DNA from: Cytobacillus oceanisediminis
GTDB taxonomy: Bacteria; Bacillota; Bacilli; Bacillales; Cytobacillaceae
Length of the DNA: 64,000 nucleotides
NCBI RefSeq assembly: GCF_007830235.1
Contig: NZ_VLKI01000006.1
Span: forward strand, 160,672-224,671
Reading direction: 5' to 3'
Made by a program: the position numbers and the translations under genes. Positions 1 through 8,893 of this stretch are shown one piece after another; the stretch's first letter is position 1, and each line of letters opens with the position of its first letter. The notes below the pieces were generated by a model. The model did not search any database. It was not told the DNA's origin and was given only the letters and a program-made list of their open reading frames with translations.

Positions 1-1717
1 TATAGCCTTTACCAACTTTTTTAATGGTGTCCTGAAGGTCATCATCACTCCAGGAATACTCAACCACTTCTTTTTTGCCTGATCCTTTGCTGACTTTATA
101 CAAAGGGGGAAGAGCAATAAATACTTTACCAGCTTCAAGAAGAGGCTTCATATAACGGTAGAAGAAAGTGAGAAGCAGCACCTGTATATGCGCTCCATCT
201 GTATCGGCATCTGTCATGATAATTACCTTATCGTAATTGACATCATCCAGATTAAAATCAGCTCCAACGCCTGCTCCGACCGCATGGATAATCGTATTAA
301 TCTCTTCATTTTTAAAGATATCCTGAAGTTTCGCTTTTTCTGTATTGATAACTTTACCTCTTAGCGGAAGCACAGCCTGGAACCGTCTATCCCTTCCTTG
401 CTTGGCTGATCCGCCTGCGGAGTCTCCCTCTACTAAATATATTTCATTCCTTTGCGGATTGCGTGATTGGGCTGGAGTCAGTTTGCCTGATAGTACCGCT
501 TCTGATCTCTTCCGTTTTTTTCCGCTCCTGGCTTCTTCACGTGCTTTGCGGGCAGCTTCTCTGGCCTGGTAGGCCTTGATCGCTTTTTTGATTAGTAGGG
601 AGCTTGTCTCAGGGTTTTCTTCAAGAAAATACGACAAATGCTCAGAAACAACAGAATCAACAGCCGAGCGTGCTTCGCTTGTTCCGAGTTTGCCTTTCGT
701 CTGTCCTTCAAACTGCAAAAGTTCCTCAGGCACCCGAACAGAGACAATGGCAGTGAATCCTTCACGGATATCGGCCCCATCCAAATTTTTATCTTTTTCC
801 TTTAACAAATTCACCTTTCGTGAATATTCGTTAAAGGCGCGTGTCATAGCTGTTTTTGAACCCGCTTCATGTGTTCCGCCGTCTTTTGTTCGGACGTTAT
901 TGACAAAGGACAATACATTTTCCGAATAGCCGTCATTGAATTGAAAAGCGAAATCGACTTCAATTCCATTGCTTTCTCCTTCAAAGCTTATTACCGGGTG
1001 AAGGACATCCTTCTCCTCATTTAAATATTCAACGAAAGCCTCTATGCCGTTTTCATAATGAAAAACGTCATGAAAATCATTCCGTTCATCAAGGATCTCA
1101 ATTTTCATTCCCTTTAGGAGGAACGCTGACTCACGAAGACGTTCACATAGAGTCTCATAATTATAAGTAGTAGTGGAGAAAATCGTCGGGTCAGGCTTAA
1201 AATGGATTGTTGTGCCCGCTTGGTTTGTCTTGCCTACTTTTTCAAGAGTGGTGACAGGTTTTCCGCCATGCTCAAACCGCTGTTCGTATACAAATCCATC
1301 CCGCTTAATTTTTACAACCAGCCATTCGGAAAGGGCGTTAACAACCGAGGCACCGACACCGTGCAGCCCTCCGCTTGTTTTATAGCCACCCTGGCCGAAC
1401 TTTCCCCCGGCATGGAGAACGGTCAATATAACTTCAGGCGTTGGCTTGCCCATCCGGTGCATCCCGGTTGGCATACCGCGTCCTTTATCTTGAACACTTA
1501 TTGAATTGTCTTTATGTATTTTGACAATGATATGATCCCCGTAACCCGCCAGCGCTTCATCAACAGCGTTATCGACAATCTCATATACAAGATGGTGCAA
1601 ACCCCTTGCATCCGTACTTCCAATGTACATCCCAGGGCGCTTTCTTACTGCTTCCAGCCCCTCGAGTACTTGTATGGCATCATCATTGTAGTCAAAAGCT
1701 TCCTGATTTTTTGCCAC
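1..1717 (-). CDS. parE: DNA topoisomerase IV subunit B, 3' end beyond the window
   Basis: ATPase subunit of topoisomerase IV, which decatenates daughter chromosomes together with ParC. About 572 codons are present; the remaining C-terminal part lies left of position 1. The N-terminus reads through an EGLEAVRKRPGMYIGS motif and a VDEALAGYG motif, the GHKL ATP-binding signature of ParE/GyrB. The last visible part reads KVSKGSGKKEVVEYSW and ends KKVGKGY, just before the TOPRIM C-terminal region. The start is GTG at 1717, preceded by AAAGGGG at a suitable distance. The fusA-like or parC neighbour expected downstream is outside the window. Identity is confident; only the 3' end is missing. Confidence 0.96.
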   Translation of the reverse strand, partial: MAKNQEAFDYNDDAIQVLEGLEAVRKRPGMYIGSTDARGLHHLVYEIVDNAVDEALAGYGDHIIVKIHKDNSISVQDKGRGMPTGMHRMGKPTPEVILTVLHAGGKFGQGGYKTSGGLHGVGASVVNALSEWLVVKIKRDGFVYEQRFEHGGKPVTTLEKVGKTNQAGTTIHFKPDPTIFSTTTYNYETLCERLRESAFLLKGMKIEILDERNDFHDVFHYENGIEAFVEYLNEEKDVLHPVISFEGESNGIEVDFAFQFNDGYSENVLSFVNNVRTKDGGTHEAGSKTAMTRAFNEYSRKVNLLKEKDKNLDGADIREGFTAIVSVRVPEELLQFEGQTKGKLGTSEARSAVDSVVSEHLSYFLEENPETSSLLIKKAIKAYQAREAARKAREEARSGKKRKRSEAVLSGKLTPAQSRNPQRNEIYLVEGDSAGGSAKQGRDRRFQAVLPLRGKVINTEKAKLQDIFKNEEINTIIHAVGAGVGADFNLDDVNYDKVIIMTDADTDGAHIQVLLLTFFYRYMKPLLEAGKVFIALPPLYKVSKGSGKKEVVEYSWSDDDLQDTIKKVGKGY

Positions 1718-2071
1718 GAACATACCCCTTTCATATCTTGCAGCAACACTGGCCGCCAATTGCGGCTCTTGAACACCCGTATAAGCATTCGGCTCAAAGA
1801 TCGTTTTTCCTTTATAAAAATTAGATAAATCCCGATATGAGAACAGGTGTTCCACATTCATATTTTACCATATAATTTAATAAGGTCTATGCTTTATTTT
1901 ATCTATTTATTTGGTTTTGGCAAATAAGTTCTTGAGTGTTGCGGGATTTTTAAAGATTATTTCCATTAGCTAAACCCTTTATTTACGGGCTTCTTATAAA
2001 AATAAGGCTTTTTTCTAAAAGATTGTTGTTTTTGAATAGATTTGTGAATAGAAACATTGATAAATAAGTTT

Positions 2072-2203
2072 GGTTGATTGGAGCATAAGGTACGAGACTC
2101 CAGCGGGAGGAGCGGGACAGGTGAGACCCCACAGCCGCTGCGCGCCGAGGAGGCTCACCGCCCACCCCGCGGTTCGCTGAGTATCCTGGAGCGGAAATCA
2201 ACC
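2072..2203 (-). repeat. Dispersed MITE-like repeat, copy 1 (internal part)
   Basis: A GC-rich block in an AT-rich spacer, starting GGTTGATTGGAGC and ending GAGCGGAAATCAACC. It shares the core (CTCCAGCGGGAGGAGCG, GAGACCCC, GCGCCGAGGAGGCTC, CCGCGGTTCGCTGAG) with the copies at 6.1, 14.6, 19.9, 26.1 and 52.3 kb. The outer TTTAACAGAGCC terminus is not visible here, so this copy is eroded. It lies between parE and the yneT-like gene. Confidence 0.75.
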
Positions 2204-2249
2204 TCTCCACAATACTTGTTTAAAAAGCAACAAAGTTTGCGAAGTCAGA

Positions 2250-2285
2250 CAAAAATAAAAACATGAGATCTTTTCAAGACCTCAT
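2250..2285 (-). terminator. Rho-independent terminator of the yneT-like gene
   Basis: On the minus strand ATGAGGTCTT-GAA-AAGATCTCAT forms a 10-bp stem (one G-U pair) followed by GTTTTTATTTTTG. It sits 8 bases after the stop codon of the CoA-binding protein gene. Confidence 0.85.
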
Positions 2286-2292
2286 GCTGATT

Positions 2293-2706
2293 TTACTTCG
2301 TTAATGCATGTTCAACTTTAATGCAGCGGTCCATGATGACAGTGTATCCCTTTTCTTTAAGAAAATCGTATGCTTCCTGATTTGCTACACCCAGCTGTGC
2401 CCAGAAGATATCTGCATCAATTTCTGCAAATTCCCTTGCAACCTCCGGAAGAAACTCGGATCTCCTGAAAACATTTACGATATCAATATGTCCCTCGATC
2501 TCTTTAAGGCTTGAAACGGCTTTAACGCCAAGAACTTCATCAACGGTTGGATTCACCGGGATTATCTCATAACCTGCATTTTGCATTGCTTCGGAAACCA
2601 TATATGAAGTACGATCGGGATTTCCGCTTAAACCGACAACCGCAATGCGCTTTGACTTTTTTAAAAGAACGCCGATTTCTTCCCTGCTTGGATTTTTAAT
2701 AGGCAT
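2293..2706 (-). CDS. yneT: CoA-binding protein, YneT/YccU family
   Basis: Small Rossmann-fold protein of the CoA-binding domain family (PF02629 type), 137 residues from the preferred start. The sequence shows RIAVVGLSGNPDRTSY, the glycine-rich nucleotide or CoA loop, then GYEIIPVNPTVDEVLG and DIFWAQLGVANQEA, typical of YccU/YneT. An upstream in-frame TTG exists at 2721, but it lies inside the GGGAGG ribosome site, so the ATG at 2706 is chosen. Its exact biochemical role is unknown. In B. subtilis yneT lies beside parE and plsY; here plsY is about 29 kb away, which marks the insertion of the purine island. Confidence 0.85.
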   Translation of the reverse strand: MPIKNPSREEIGVLLKKSKRIAVVGLSGNPDRTSYMVSEAMQNAGYEIIPVNPTVDEVLGVKAVSSLKEIEGHIDIVNVFRRSEFLPEVAREFAEIDADIFWAQLGVANQEAYDFLKEKGYTVIMDRCIKVEHALTK

Positions 2707-2876
2707 CTTTTTCCCTCCCAAAACTTATAGTCTACATCTATTTTACCTAAATTTCCTAAAGTGTACTATTTAATTGCTTTAATGCTCATCATTATACTTC
2801 ACAGTTTGTTTTAAATCTGCACTTTCCATCATTGTTATCTTCACATTTCTACTCCTTCATACCTAATTATATAACA

Positions 2877-2908
2877 ATAAAAAATCGGCTGCCTTGTTGA
2901 TCAGCCGA
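2877..2908 (-). terminator. Terminator at the end of the microcompartment operon
   Basis: Minus strand TCGGCTG-loop-CAGCCGA followed by six T residues, about 10 bases after the stop of the SsnA-type deaminase gene. No comparable terminator is visible in the gaps between 2918 and 17716, so this is probably the end of the whole transcript. Confidence 0.85.
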
Positions 2909-2917
2909 AATAACTAA

Positions 2918-4255
2918 TTAGTATACTACTGTTTCCAGTCTATTGATTAATCTTTTTATACTTTTGTTCGCTTCTTTTAACACAATGTCCTTATTAACTG
3001 TTTTTAGCTTTCTATTTTCCATCAAAATTTTTCCGTTTACTACGGTTGTTTCCACGTCCGCTCGAGTTGCGGAATAAACGATTCTAGAAATAGTATCTAT
3101 GTCAAACGAAGGATAGACATGGAAATCATTTAAATTTAGGATGGCAAGGTCAGCTTTCTTGCCACGTTCAAGGCTCCCGATCTCACCCTCCATTCCAACA
3201 GCTTTTGCCCCGCCAATCGTAGCCATTCTGAATACCGTTCGGGCATTCATGGCTGTAGGCCCATGAACCGGCTTTTGAATAATCGCTGCCAATCTCATTT
3301 CATTGAACATGTCGAGATTGTTATTGCAAGGAGCGCCGTCTGCCCCCAAACTGACAAATGCCTGCTTCTCCAATAAAGAAGGTACTTCAGCCACACCCGA
3401 TGCCAGCTTTAAATTGGAACCTGGACAATGGCTTACCTTCACTCCCCGCTGTTTTATAATTCTCTTTTCTTCCTCATCCAGCCAAACACAATGGGCTAGA
3501 ATCAGCCTGTCATTGGCGAGTCCAATGCTGTCCAAATAAACAACATTCCTCATTCCATATTCTCTTTCAACAAGCAGAATTTCGTTTGCATTTTCAGAAG
3601 CATGTGTATGAACTCTTACATTGTAGCCGGCTGAAAGGTCCCTTACATTCGTAAGCAATTCCTCAGTACAGGAAACGACGAAGCGGGGGCAAAAAGCATA
3701 TTGAATACGGCCATTATCATGGTTATGCCATTTTTCCAGAAGGTCCACACTCTCCTGAATGGAACTCGATGTTTTTTCTCTTAATAGAACGGGAACCTCG
3801 TCGCCTTTATCCATCATGACTTTGCCTGCGAGAGCTCTAATGCCGCTCTCGGCAATAGCCTGAAAAGCATATTCTGTATGATGGACCGTTTCCATGTCCA
3901 CCACAGTTGTCGTACCGCTTTGCAGCAGCTCTCCGATTCCAAGCATGGCAGAGTAATAAATGGATTCTTCATCATGAGAGGCTTCGAGCGGCCAGATTTT
4001 TTGTTTAAGCCAATCCAGCAATTCAAGGTCATCGGCTTGCCCGCGGAATAGGGTCTGGCAGAGGTGGATATGTGTCTGAATAAAACCGGGGATGACTGTT
4101 TTCCCTGAAGCATCTATTACTTTATCAGCTGAAACGCTTAAGTTCGGTCCTATTTCTGCAATTCGGTCATCGACTATATAGAGATCCCCGAGGAGAATAT
4201 CTTCTTTCGCATTCATCGTAATGATTTCGGCATTTTTGATCAGGATGCTGCTCAT
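2918..4255 (-). CDS. Amidohydrolase-family deaminase (SsnA/MtaD/guanine-deaminase type)
   Basis: Metal-dependent hydrolase of the amidohydrolase superfamily, 445 residues. Visible metal motifs: THIHLCQ (HxH, about residue 62), HTHASEN (about 217), LAHCVWL (about 254) and SLGADGAPCNN (Asp, about 303). The family removes amino groups from heterocycles such as guanine, adenosine derivatives or triazines; SsnA-like members occur in gut-bacterial purine clusters. In this operon it is the best candidate for deaminating 4-aminoimidazole, which is an inference. Its start ATG overlaps the stop of the M20 gene by one base (TAATG), so the two are translationally coupled. The C-terminal segment SIKRLINRLETVVY looks amphipathic and could be a targeting helix. 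It is the last gene of the operon. Confidence 0.85.
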   Translation of the reverse strand: MSSILIKNAEIITMNAKEDILLGDLYIVDDRIAEIGPNLSVSADKVIDASGKTVIPGFIQTHIHLCQTLFRGQADDLELLDWLKQKIWPLEASHDEESIYYSAMLGIGELLQSGTTTVVDMETVHHTEYAFQAIAESGIRALAGKVMMDKGDEVPVLLREKTSSSIQESVDLLEKWHNHDNGRIQYAFCPRFVVSCTEELLTNVRDLSAGYNVRVHTHASENANEILLVEREYGMRNVVYLDSIGLANDRLILAHCVWLDEEEKRIIKQRGVKVSHCPGSNLKLASGVAEVPSLLEKQAFVSLGADGAPCNNNLDMFNEMRLAAIIQKPVHGPTAMNARTVFRMATIGGAKAVGMEGEIGSLERGKKADLAILNLNDFHVYPSFDIDTISRIVYSATRADVETTVVNGKILMENRKLKTVNKDIVLKEANKSIKRLINRLETVVY

Positions 4256-5424
4256 TATACTCCGCCTCCTTTAAGTGGGCTTGACTGTATAACCTTTTGT
4301 TTGCCGTAATTCAATATAAGCTGTTTGTAAAACTGGATGGACCGCCGGTAAGCTTCAATGCTGACCCATTCGTTCGGCTGGTGGGCAAGCTTTTCGTCTC
4401 CTGGTCCGTAGATTAGGGTCGGAATATCACTTTTGGGATTCAGGACAGCCCCGTCTGTATAGTAAGAGACGCCGAAGTGATCTGTATTGGATTCTCTTTT
4501 TAACATTTGCGCTATTTGAATGATATCTTCTGAAGGCTGTGTGAGTATAGACGGGCGGTCCAATATTATTTCAACACGATATTGGAAAATTTCATCTTGT
4601 TCAATTAACAGATCCAGCTTGCTCTTCAGCAATTCAGTAAAGTTATAATGGGATTGGGGCGGAACCGTACGAATATCTGCTCTAATCCTGCATTTATCAG
4701 GAATCACATTCGTTTGCACTCCGCCCTCAATCATGGTAACAGCTAGGCTGCTCTGACCGAGGGGTTCTTTTTCAGCCCTCCATTCAACCTTCATTTCATT
4801 CAGTATTTGGATGACCTTAAGCATATGGTCCACTGCATTGATTCCCTGCTCCGGCATGGAGCCATGAGAGGTCCTTCCGAACGTTATAATTTCGAGCCAG
4901 AGGGCTCCTTTATGGCCAATCACAATTTTTTCATCAGTTGGTTCGGCAATGACAAGCGCATCAACCTTTCTTTTTTCATTATCTTTTAAAAATGCTCTTG
5001 CCCCGCAGCTATCGACTTCCTCACCGGCTGTCGCGAGAAACGTAACGGTAGCGGGAGGAACTGCATCTGTCAGGAATATTTCCTCCAACGCCAAAAACAT
5101 CCCGGCCAGACCGCTTTTCATATCAGATGCGCCTCTCCCATAGATCCGCCCATCAACGATTTCACCGGAAAACGGTGAGTAATTCCATTCACCTGAACCT
5201 GGAGAAACGGTATCCATATGGCCGCATAAAAATAGCTGTTTATCGCTTTTCCCTTGAAGGGTTACCTCAAAATTGCTTCTGTTCTTATCAAGAAAAGTAA
5301 CTTTATATGGAAGACTCTTTCGTTTGCATCGGGCTATAAATGCTTCTGTAACTCGATGTTCATTTCCTGGCGGATTAGAGCTGTCGATTTGGAGCAGCTG
5401 CTGAAGAAATTGGATGTCATTCAT
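4255..5424 (-). CDS. M20-family metallo-hydrolase (ArgE/DapE/YgeY-like)
   Basis: About 389 residues of the M20 zinc amidohydrolase family. The di-zinc motifs are visible: LFLCGHMDTVSPG (His, then catalytic Asp), GRGASDMKSG (bridging Asp), TAGEEVDSCGA (Glu-Glu), IAEPTD (Glu) and LAHQPNEW (His). Relatives cleave N-acyl, N-carbamoyl or N-formyl amino acids. The start is ATG at 5424, sharing one base with the TGA of the DUF1989 gene and served by GGAGG; an in-frame TTG at 5427 is less likely. Beside ring-opening hydrolases it could act late in purine breakdown, for example on a formimino- or carbamoyl-glycine, but the substrate cannot be read from sequence. YgeY, also M20, occurs in purine clusters of other bacteria. 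Confidence 0.85.
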   Translation of the reverse strand: MNDIQFLQQLLQIDSSNPPGNEHRVTEAFIARCKRKSLPYKVTFLDKNRSNFEVTLQGKSDKQLFLCGHMDTVSPGSGEWNYSPFSGEIVDGRIYGRGASDMKSGLAGMFLALEEIFLTDAVPPATVTFLATAGEEVDSCGARAFLKDNEKRKVDALVIAEPTDEKIVIGHKGALWLEIITFGRTSHGSMPEQGINAVDHMLKVIQILNEMKVEWRAEKEPLGQSSLAVTMIEGGVQTNVIPDKCRIRADIRTVPPQSHYNFTELLKSKLDLLIEQDEIFQYRVEIILDRPSILTQPSEDIIQIAQMLKRESNTDHFGVSYYTDGAVLNPKSDIPTLIYGPGDEKLAHQPNEWVSIEAYRRSIQFYKQLILNYGKQKVIQSSPLKGGGV

Positions 5425-6047
5425 CAATCAACCTCCACGATTTGCATTTTTAACGGGGTAACCTTAAACCCGTTTACAGGTGCCATATCCTGAGAGCAAG
5501 TGGTACAGGCAATGACCACATCACAAAGTGCTTTCAGCCTGACATAGTCACCCGGTTTGGAAAAGGGCTCTGCAATTTTATAATCGCCCAAATCATCAAG
5601 CACATTGTTCATAAACAGATTGATAGGATCTGGGATAATGGGGGGTTGGATATGGAAAGCTCTCAAAGCACTTTCAAGATTGTCATGGCAATTCGGATGG
5701 TCTTCTTTGCCAAAATCCACTTTATAACGGTAATAATCGCAGGCTGGGAAAAAGAAATCATGTTTTCCGACAGTATCCTCGACCAGCTGCATCAACGGGC
5801 GGCGCCGATTGCTGTAAAGCAAATCGCCCGTTTTTAACCGGATGCTGCTTAATGAAGCCCGCATATGTACGGGAGATACATGCTCGGACGGGTCTTCATA
5901 GCTGAAACAGACAAAATCGCCCACCTGTTTTCCTTCCATATCAATAATAATCAGTTCCTCACCTTTGTAGAGCCTGGCACTTCTGCCTTCATAAGGAGGA
6001 ATAATGATTTCCTCACGTATCCTTTCTTTTTTAAAAACTTCTCCCAA
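5424..6047 (-). CDS. DUF1989 / urea-carboxylase-associated family protein
   Basis: 207 residues. The C-terminal ACTTCSQDMAPVNG motif and the middle HDFFFPACDYYRY and HPNCHDNL motifs are typical of DUF1989 proteins, which often accompany urea carboxylase, allophanate or amine catabolism genes. Conserved His and Cys residues suggest metal binding, but no reaction is established to my knowledge. The start is TTG at 6047 with AAAGGAGGAG seven bases before it. It is followed without gap by the M20 gene (one-base overlap). Copy 2 of the repeat lies just upstream, between it and the cyclase gene. Confidence 0.8.
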   Translation of the reverse strand: MGEVFKKERIREEIIIPPYEGRSARLYKGEELIIIDMEGKQVGDFVCFSYEDPSEHVSPVHMRASLSSIRLKTGDLLYSNRRRPLMQLVEDTVGKHDFFFPACDYYRYKVDFGKEDHPNCHDNLESALRAFHIQPPIIPDPINLFMNNVLDDLGDYKIAEPFSKPGDYVRLKALCDVVIACTTCSQDMAPVNGFKVTPLKMQIVEVD

Positions 6048-6075
6048 GCGATCTCCTCCTTTGGTTATTATTCAA

Positions 6076-6321
6076 TGGCTGTTTTAAAACTCGTTTTAGA
6101 TTTTGGCACCCTGTTGATTGGATCAGAAGGCGCGAGACTCCTCGAAAATGCATTCACATTTCCTTCGTGCGCTGTGACTATTCGAGGATTCTCATTCAAT
6201 GTCCAGCGGGAGGAGCGCTCAAAGGGAGACCCCTCAGGCGCGAATGCGCCGGGGAGCTCGGGACCGCCCGCAGTTCGCTGAGCTTCTTAAGCGGAAATCA
6301 ACAGGCCAGTTTAACAGAGCC
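6076..6321 (-). repeat. Dispersed MITE-like repeat, copy 2 (full length)
   Basis: Runs from GGCTGTTTTAAAACTCG through TTTTGGCACCCTGTTGATTGG, the GC-rich core with GAATGCGCCGGGGAGCTC, to GCGGAAATCAACAGGCCAG and TTTAACAGAGCC. Orientation is opposite to copies 3, 4, 5, 7 and 8. The final C of AACAGAGCC is the first base of the stop codon (CTA on the plus strand) of the cyclase gene, so the element ends on a stop codon. Confidence 0.85.
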
Positions 6322-7004
6322 TATTCAATAAATACAGCTACTGCCCTTATTGGGGAGCCGGTGCCCTTTCGGATGCGGAGCGGCAGGCCAAAATATAAAA
6401 ACCGCATCCCCGCAACTTGATCAAGATTACATAAGTTTTCAGTATTGGTTATTCCATATTCACGGCAAATTAGATGGCCTGAATATTTCGGATCATCCGG
6501 GTGGTCAATGGCCGGTGCATCAATGCCAATATTTACAGCACCTTTGTCAGCGAGCCATTTAGCGGCCTGGTAATCGAGGCCTGTATAGGTTGTAAGCCAT
6601 TCTTCGGTTCCATATGAACGGTTATAGTGACCTGTATAAAGGAGAACGATATCGCCTTTTTCAATAAACTGCTGCGAATTCCGCAGTGCATCCTCCAGAT
6701 CCCTGCTTGTAATATAACGGTCAGGCAGAACATGCGACACATCCAGGCAAACAGCAGGCCCGTAAAAAAATTCAAGCGGCATTTCATCAATGTATTTCCC
6801 ATTTGGATCGTATTCATATGTGGCGTCACTGTGGGTAGGACCGTGTTCGTTGATTAGTAGATTATTGGTGGCAAACATGAAGCCAATTTGCTTTTCACTA
6901 TCCTCGTGGGAGATGTTTGGGAATATCATTGTTTTTTGGTGGAGGGGAAAAACAGGCATCCCTTGATAAATTTCCTGTGTTAAATCGACTAGTTTAACTC
7001 CCAT
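6321..7004 (-). CDS. Cyclase-family metal-dependent hydrolase (kynurenine formamidase-like)
   Basis: 227 residues of the cyclase family (PF04199 type), which hydrolyses amide or cyclic amide bonds with a metal bound through an HxGTHxDxP-like motif. Here the motif reads HGPTHSDATYEYDP (about residue 54), followed by GDIVLLYTGHYNRSYG and GIDAPAIDHPDD. Family members include arylformamidase, isatin hydrolase and hydrolases in heterocycle catabolism. The start is ATG at 7004 with AAAGGAGG. The gap to the adenine-deaminase-like gene upstream is short, so it belongs to the same operon. A role in opening imidazolone or releasing a formyl or formimino group is possible but not demonstrable from sequence. 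Confidence 0.83.
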   Translation of the reverse strand: MGVKLVDLTQEIYQGMPVFPLHQKTMIFPNISHEDSEKQIGFMFATNNLLINEHGPTHSDATYEYDPNGKYIDEMPLEFFYGPAVCLDVSHVLPDRYITSRDLEDALRNSQQFIEKGDIVLLYTGHYNRSYGTEEWLTTYTGLDYQAAKWLADKGAVNIGIDAPAIDHPDDPKYSGHLICREYGITNTENLCNLDQVAGMRFLYFGLPLRIRKGTGSPIRAVAVFIE

Positions 7005-7075
7005 GGTTTTCCTCCTTTAAATAAAAATAAAATTTTGTTTATATATGAAAAGCGGAGGGGACGCCGCTTTTATGA

Positions 7076-8887
7076 TCAAGTAATAATGGTCGGAATAATT
7101 TCAAATTTATCTACATCAATTAAGCCCATATCAGTAATTTTCCATTTAGGGCTTGTGACGAGTGACCAGAAAGATAAGTGCATAAACGGAACATCCATGC
7201 CGCAGCCCAGCACCTCTTTAGCAAGCTGCGATAATTCGTCTACCTTTTCACTCATTTCTTTGCCTGTTAATTCATCTGTCATTAAACCGCCGATCCTTAA
7301 AGGCAGGTCGCCCACAACTTTGCTGTCCTTAATCATCGCAATTCCGCCATCCATGGCGATTACGCGATTAACGGCAGTTACCATATCTTCATAATTTGTG
7401 CCAGTTACAATAATGTTGTGTGTATCATGGGCTACGCTTTCGGCTATAGCTCCACTTTTTAGATCAAAACCGTGAAGGAACGTCTTGCCGATCTTACCTG
7501 TTCTCCCGTGCCGCTCCACTACAAGAAGCGGAAGAACATCCTGCTGCAGGCATGGCTGGACAATGCCTTCTTTCACATTTAGGGTAAATTCACGCCCGCC
7601 AGTTAAATTCTGATATGGGATTGCATCAATCGCCCTCACCCTGGCACGGCTGCCTGATGCTTCAATTGCCAAATCCTTAACAGTAACCGGCTTGCGCTTC
7701 ACTGATTTCTTTACACTTTCCGGATATATGTAAGGAGCAATTTCCATCGTTAGCTCGCCTTTTTCGGCCGCTTTTTTACCAGCCAGATAAACCTGGTCAA
7801 CGGTCATATTAGTTAAATCGCTAATGACCACTACATCCGCCCTTTTACCAGGAGCAATAACCCCCACATCCTTAAACCCAAAGTGCGAGGCAGGATTGAT
7901 CGTTGCCATTTGGATGGCTTCAACAGGATCAATTCCTTCACCAATCGTACGCCGGATAATATCGTTCATATGGCCGTAATTCAATAAATCCGCAGGAACC
8001 ATATCGTCCGAAACAAGTATGGCTCTTCTTGAATCAAGGCCGTCTTCCGTAATGGCACGAATGCAATCTGCCATATTTCTCTGTGAGGAGCCTTCACGCA
8101 TAAATACGCTCACACCGTAACGGAGCTTTTCCACTGTTTCTTCTTTCGTGGTCGTTTCATGGCAAGACACATGTGTTCCTCCGCTAATGATATGCGCGGC
8201 CAATTCCTTTCCAAACAACCCTGGGGCATTCCCTTCCACGGTCTTTCCGATCGAATTTGCATAAGAGACGGCAGCAACGAGGTCATCAATCAATTCTGGA
8301 GCATGTTCGTAAACTGGCTTAATATTGCTGAAACTTTGAATCTCGCCGATTCCCTGGACATAGTCATCCGAGAGAAGCTCCTTCATATCTTTGGATGTAA
8401 CATCGAACCCTGAGGTTTCAAGACCCGGGGCGTCCGGTACAGCGCAAGGTACCGTAAACAAAATCCTGTTTGGAAGCGTTTTTGCTTCTTCAATCATGGC
8501 CTGCATGCCTTTTACACCAAGAACATTCCCGATCTCATGCGGGTCCCCGATTAAAGTAGTTGTTCCGGTTGGAATGGAGAGCTTGGAAAATTCCGTACAA
8601 GTCAGCATGGCACTTTCAAAATGCATATGTGAATCAATAAAGCCGGGACAGATGAACTTTCCTTTTACATTTTCAACCTTTGTTTTCGGTCCGATTAAGT
8701 CTTTTGCATCCCCGGCCATTAGAATATATTCACCCTTAATGGCAACATCCGCTTCATAGATTTCACGGGTTATAACATTGATAAAATACCCGCCCTTTAG
8801 AACCAGATCTGCATGTAAATGGCTATCAAGCAATACATCAATCAGCTTGCGATGCTGGATCGCTTCTTTGATTCTTTTTGCGCCCAT
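7076..8887 (-). CDS. Adenine-deaminase-like amidohydrolase of the microcompartment operon
   Basis: 603 residues, AdeC family: amidohydrolase barrel plus the C-terminal adenine-deaminase domain. HxH at 87/89 (DSHMHFESAM), GDPHEIGN (118), Glu182 in GIGEIQ, His243 in SCHETT and Asp294 in SDDMVP are visible. At the position where the canonical paralogue at 26.4 kb has His202 (DGHAAG) this protein has Asn220 (EGNAPG), which would change a predicted metal ligand. That argues for a substrate or mechanism other than adenine deamination. Its place directly after the BMC-P gene (6-base gap) suggests a microcompartment cargo enzyme, perhaps the imidazolonase or xanthine-ring hydrolase. The start is ATG at 8887 with GGGGGAT upstream. 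Confidence 0.85.
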   Translation of the reverse strand: MGAKRIKEAIQHRKLIDVLLDSHLHADLVLKGGYFINVITREIYEADVAIKGEYILMAGDAKDLIGPKTKVENVKGKFICPGFIDSHMHFESAMLTCTEFSKLSIPTGTTTLIGDPHEIGNVLGVKGMQAMIEEAKTLPNRILFTVPCAVPDAPGLETSGFDVTSKDMKELLSDDYVQGIGEIQSFSNIKPVYEHAPELIDDLVAAVSYANSIGKTVEGNAPGLFGKELAAHIISGGTHVSCHETTTKEETVEKLRYGVSVFMREGSSQRNMADCIRAITEDGLDSRRAILVSDDMVPADLLNYGHMNDIIRRTIGEGIDPVEAIQMATINPASHFGFKDVGVIAPGKRADVVVISDLTNMTVDQVYLAGKKAAEKGELTMEIAPYIYPESVKKSVKRKPVTVKDLAIEASGSRARVRAIDAIPYQNLTGGREFTLNVKEGIVQPCLQQDVLPLLVVERHGRTGKIGKTFLHGFDLKSGAIAESVAHDTHNIIVTGTNYEDMVTAVNRVIAMDGGIAMIKDSKVVGDLPLRIGGLMTDELTGKEMSEKVDELSQLAKEVLGCGMDVPFMHLSFWSLVTSPKWKITDMGLIDVDKFEIIPTIIT

Positions 8888-8893
8888 TTTTCT

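Noticed and set aside
2072-2203. CRISPR array or rRNA fragment for the GC-rich blocks
   Set aside because: The blocks are single dispersed copies kilobases apart, without regular spacers, and do not match rRNA.
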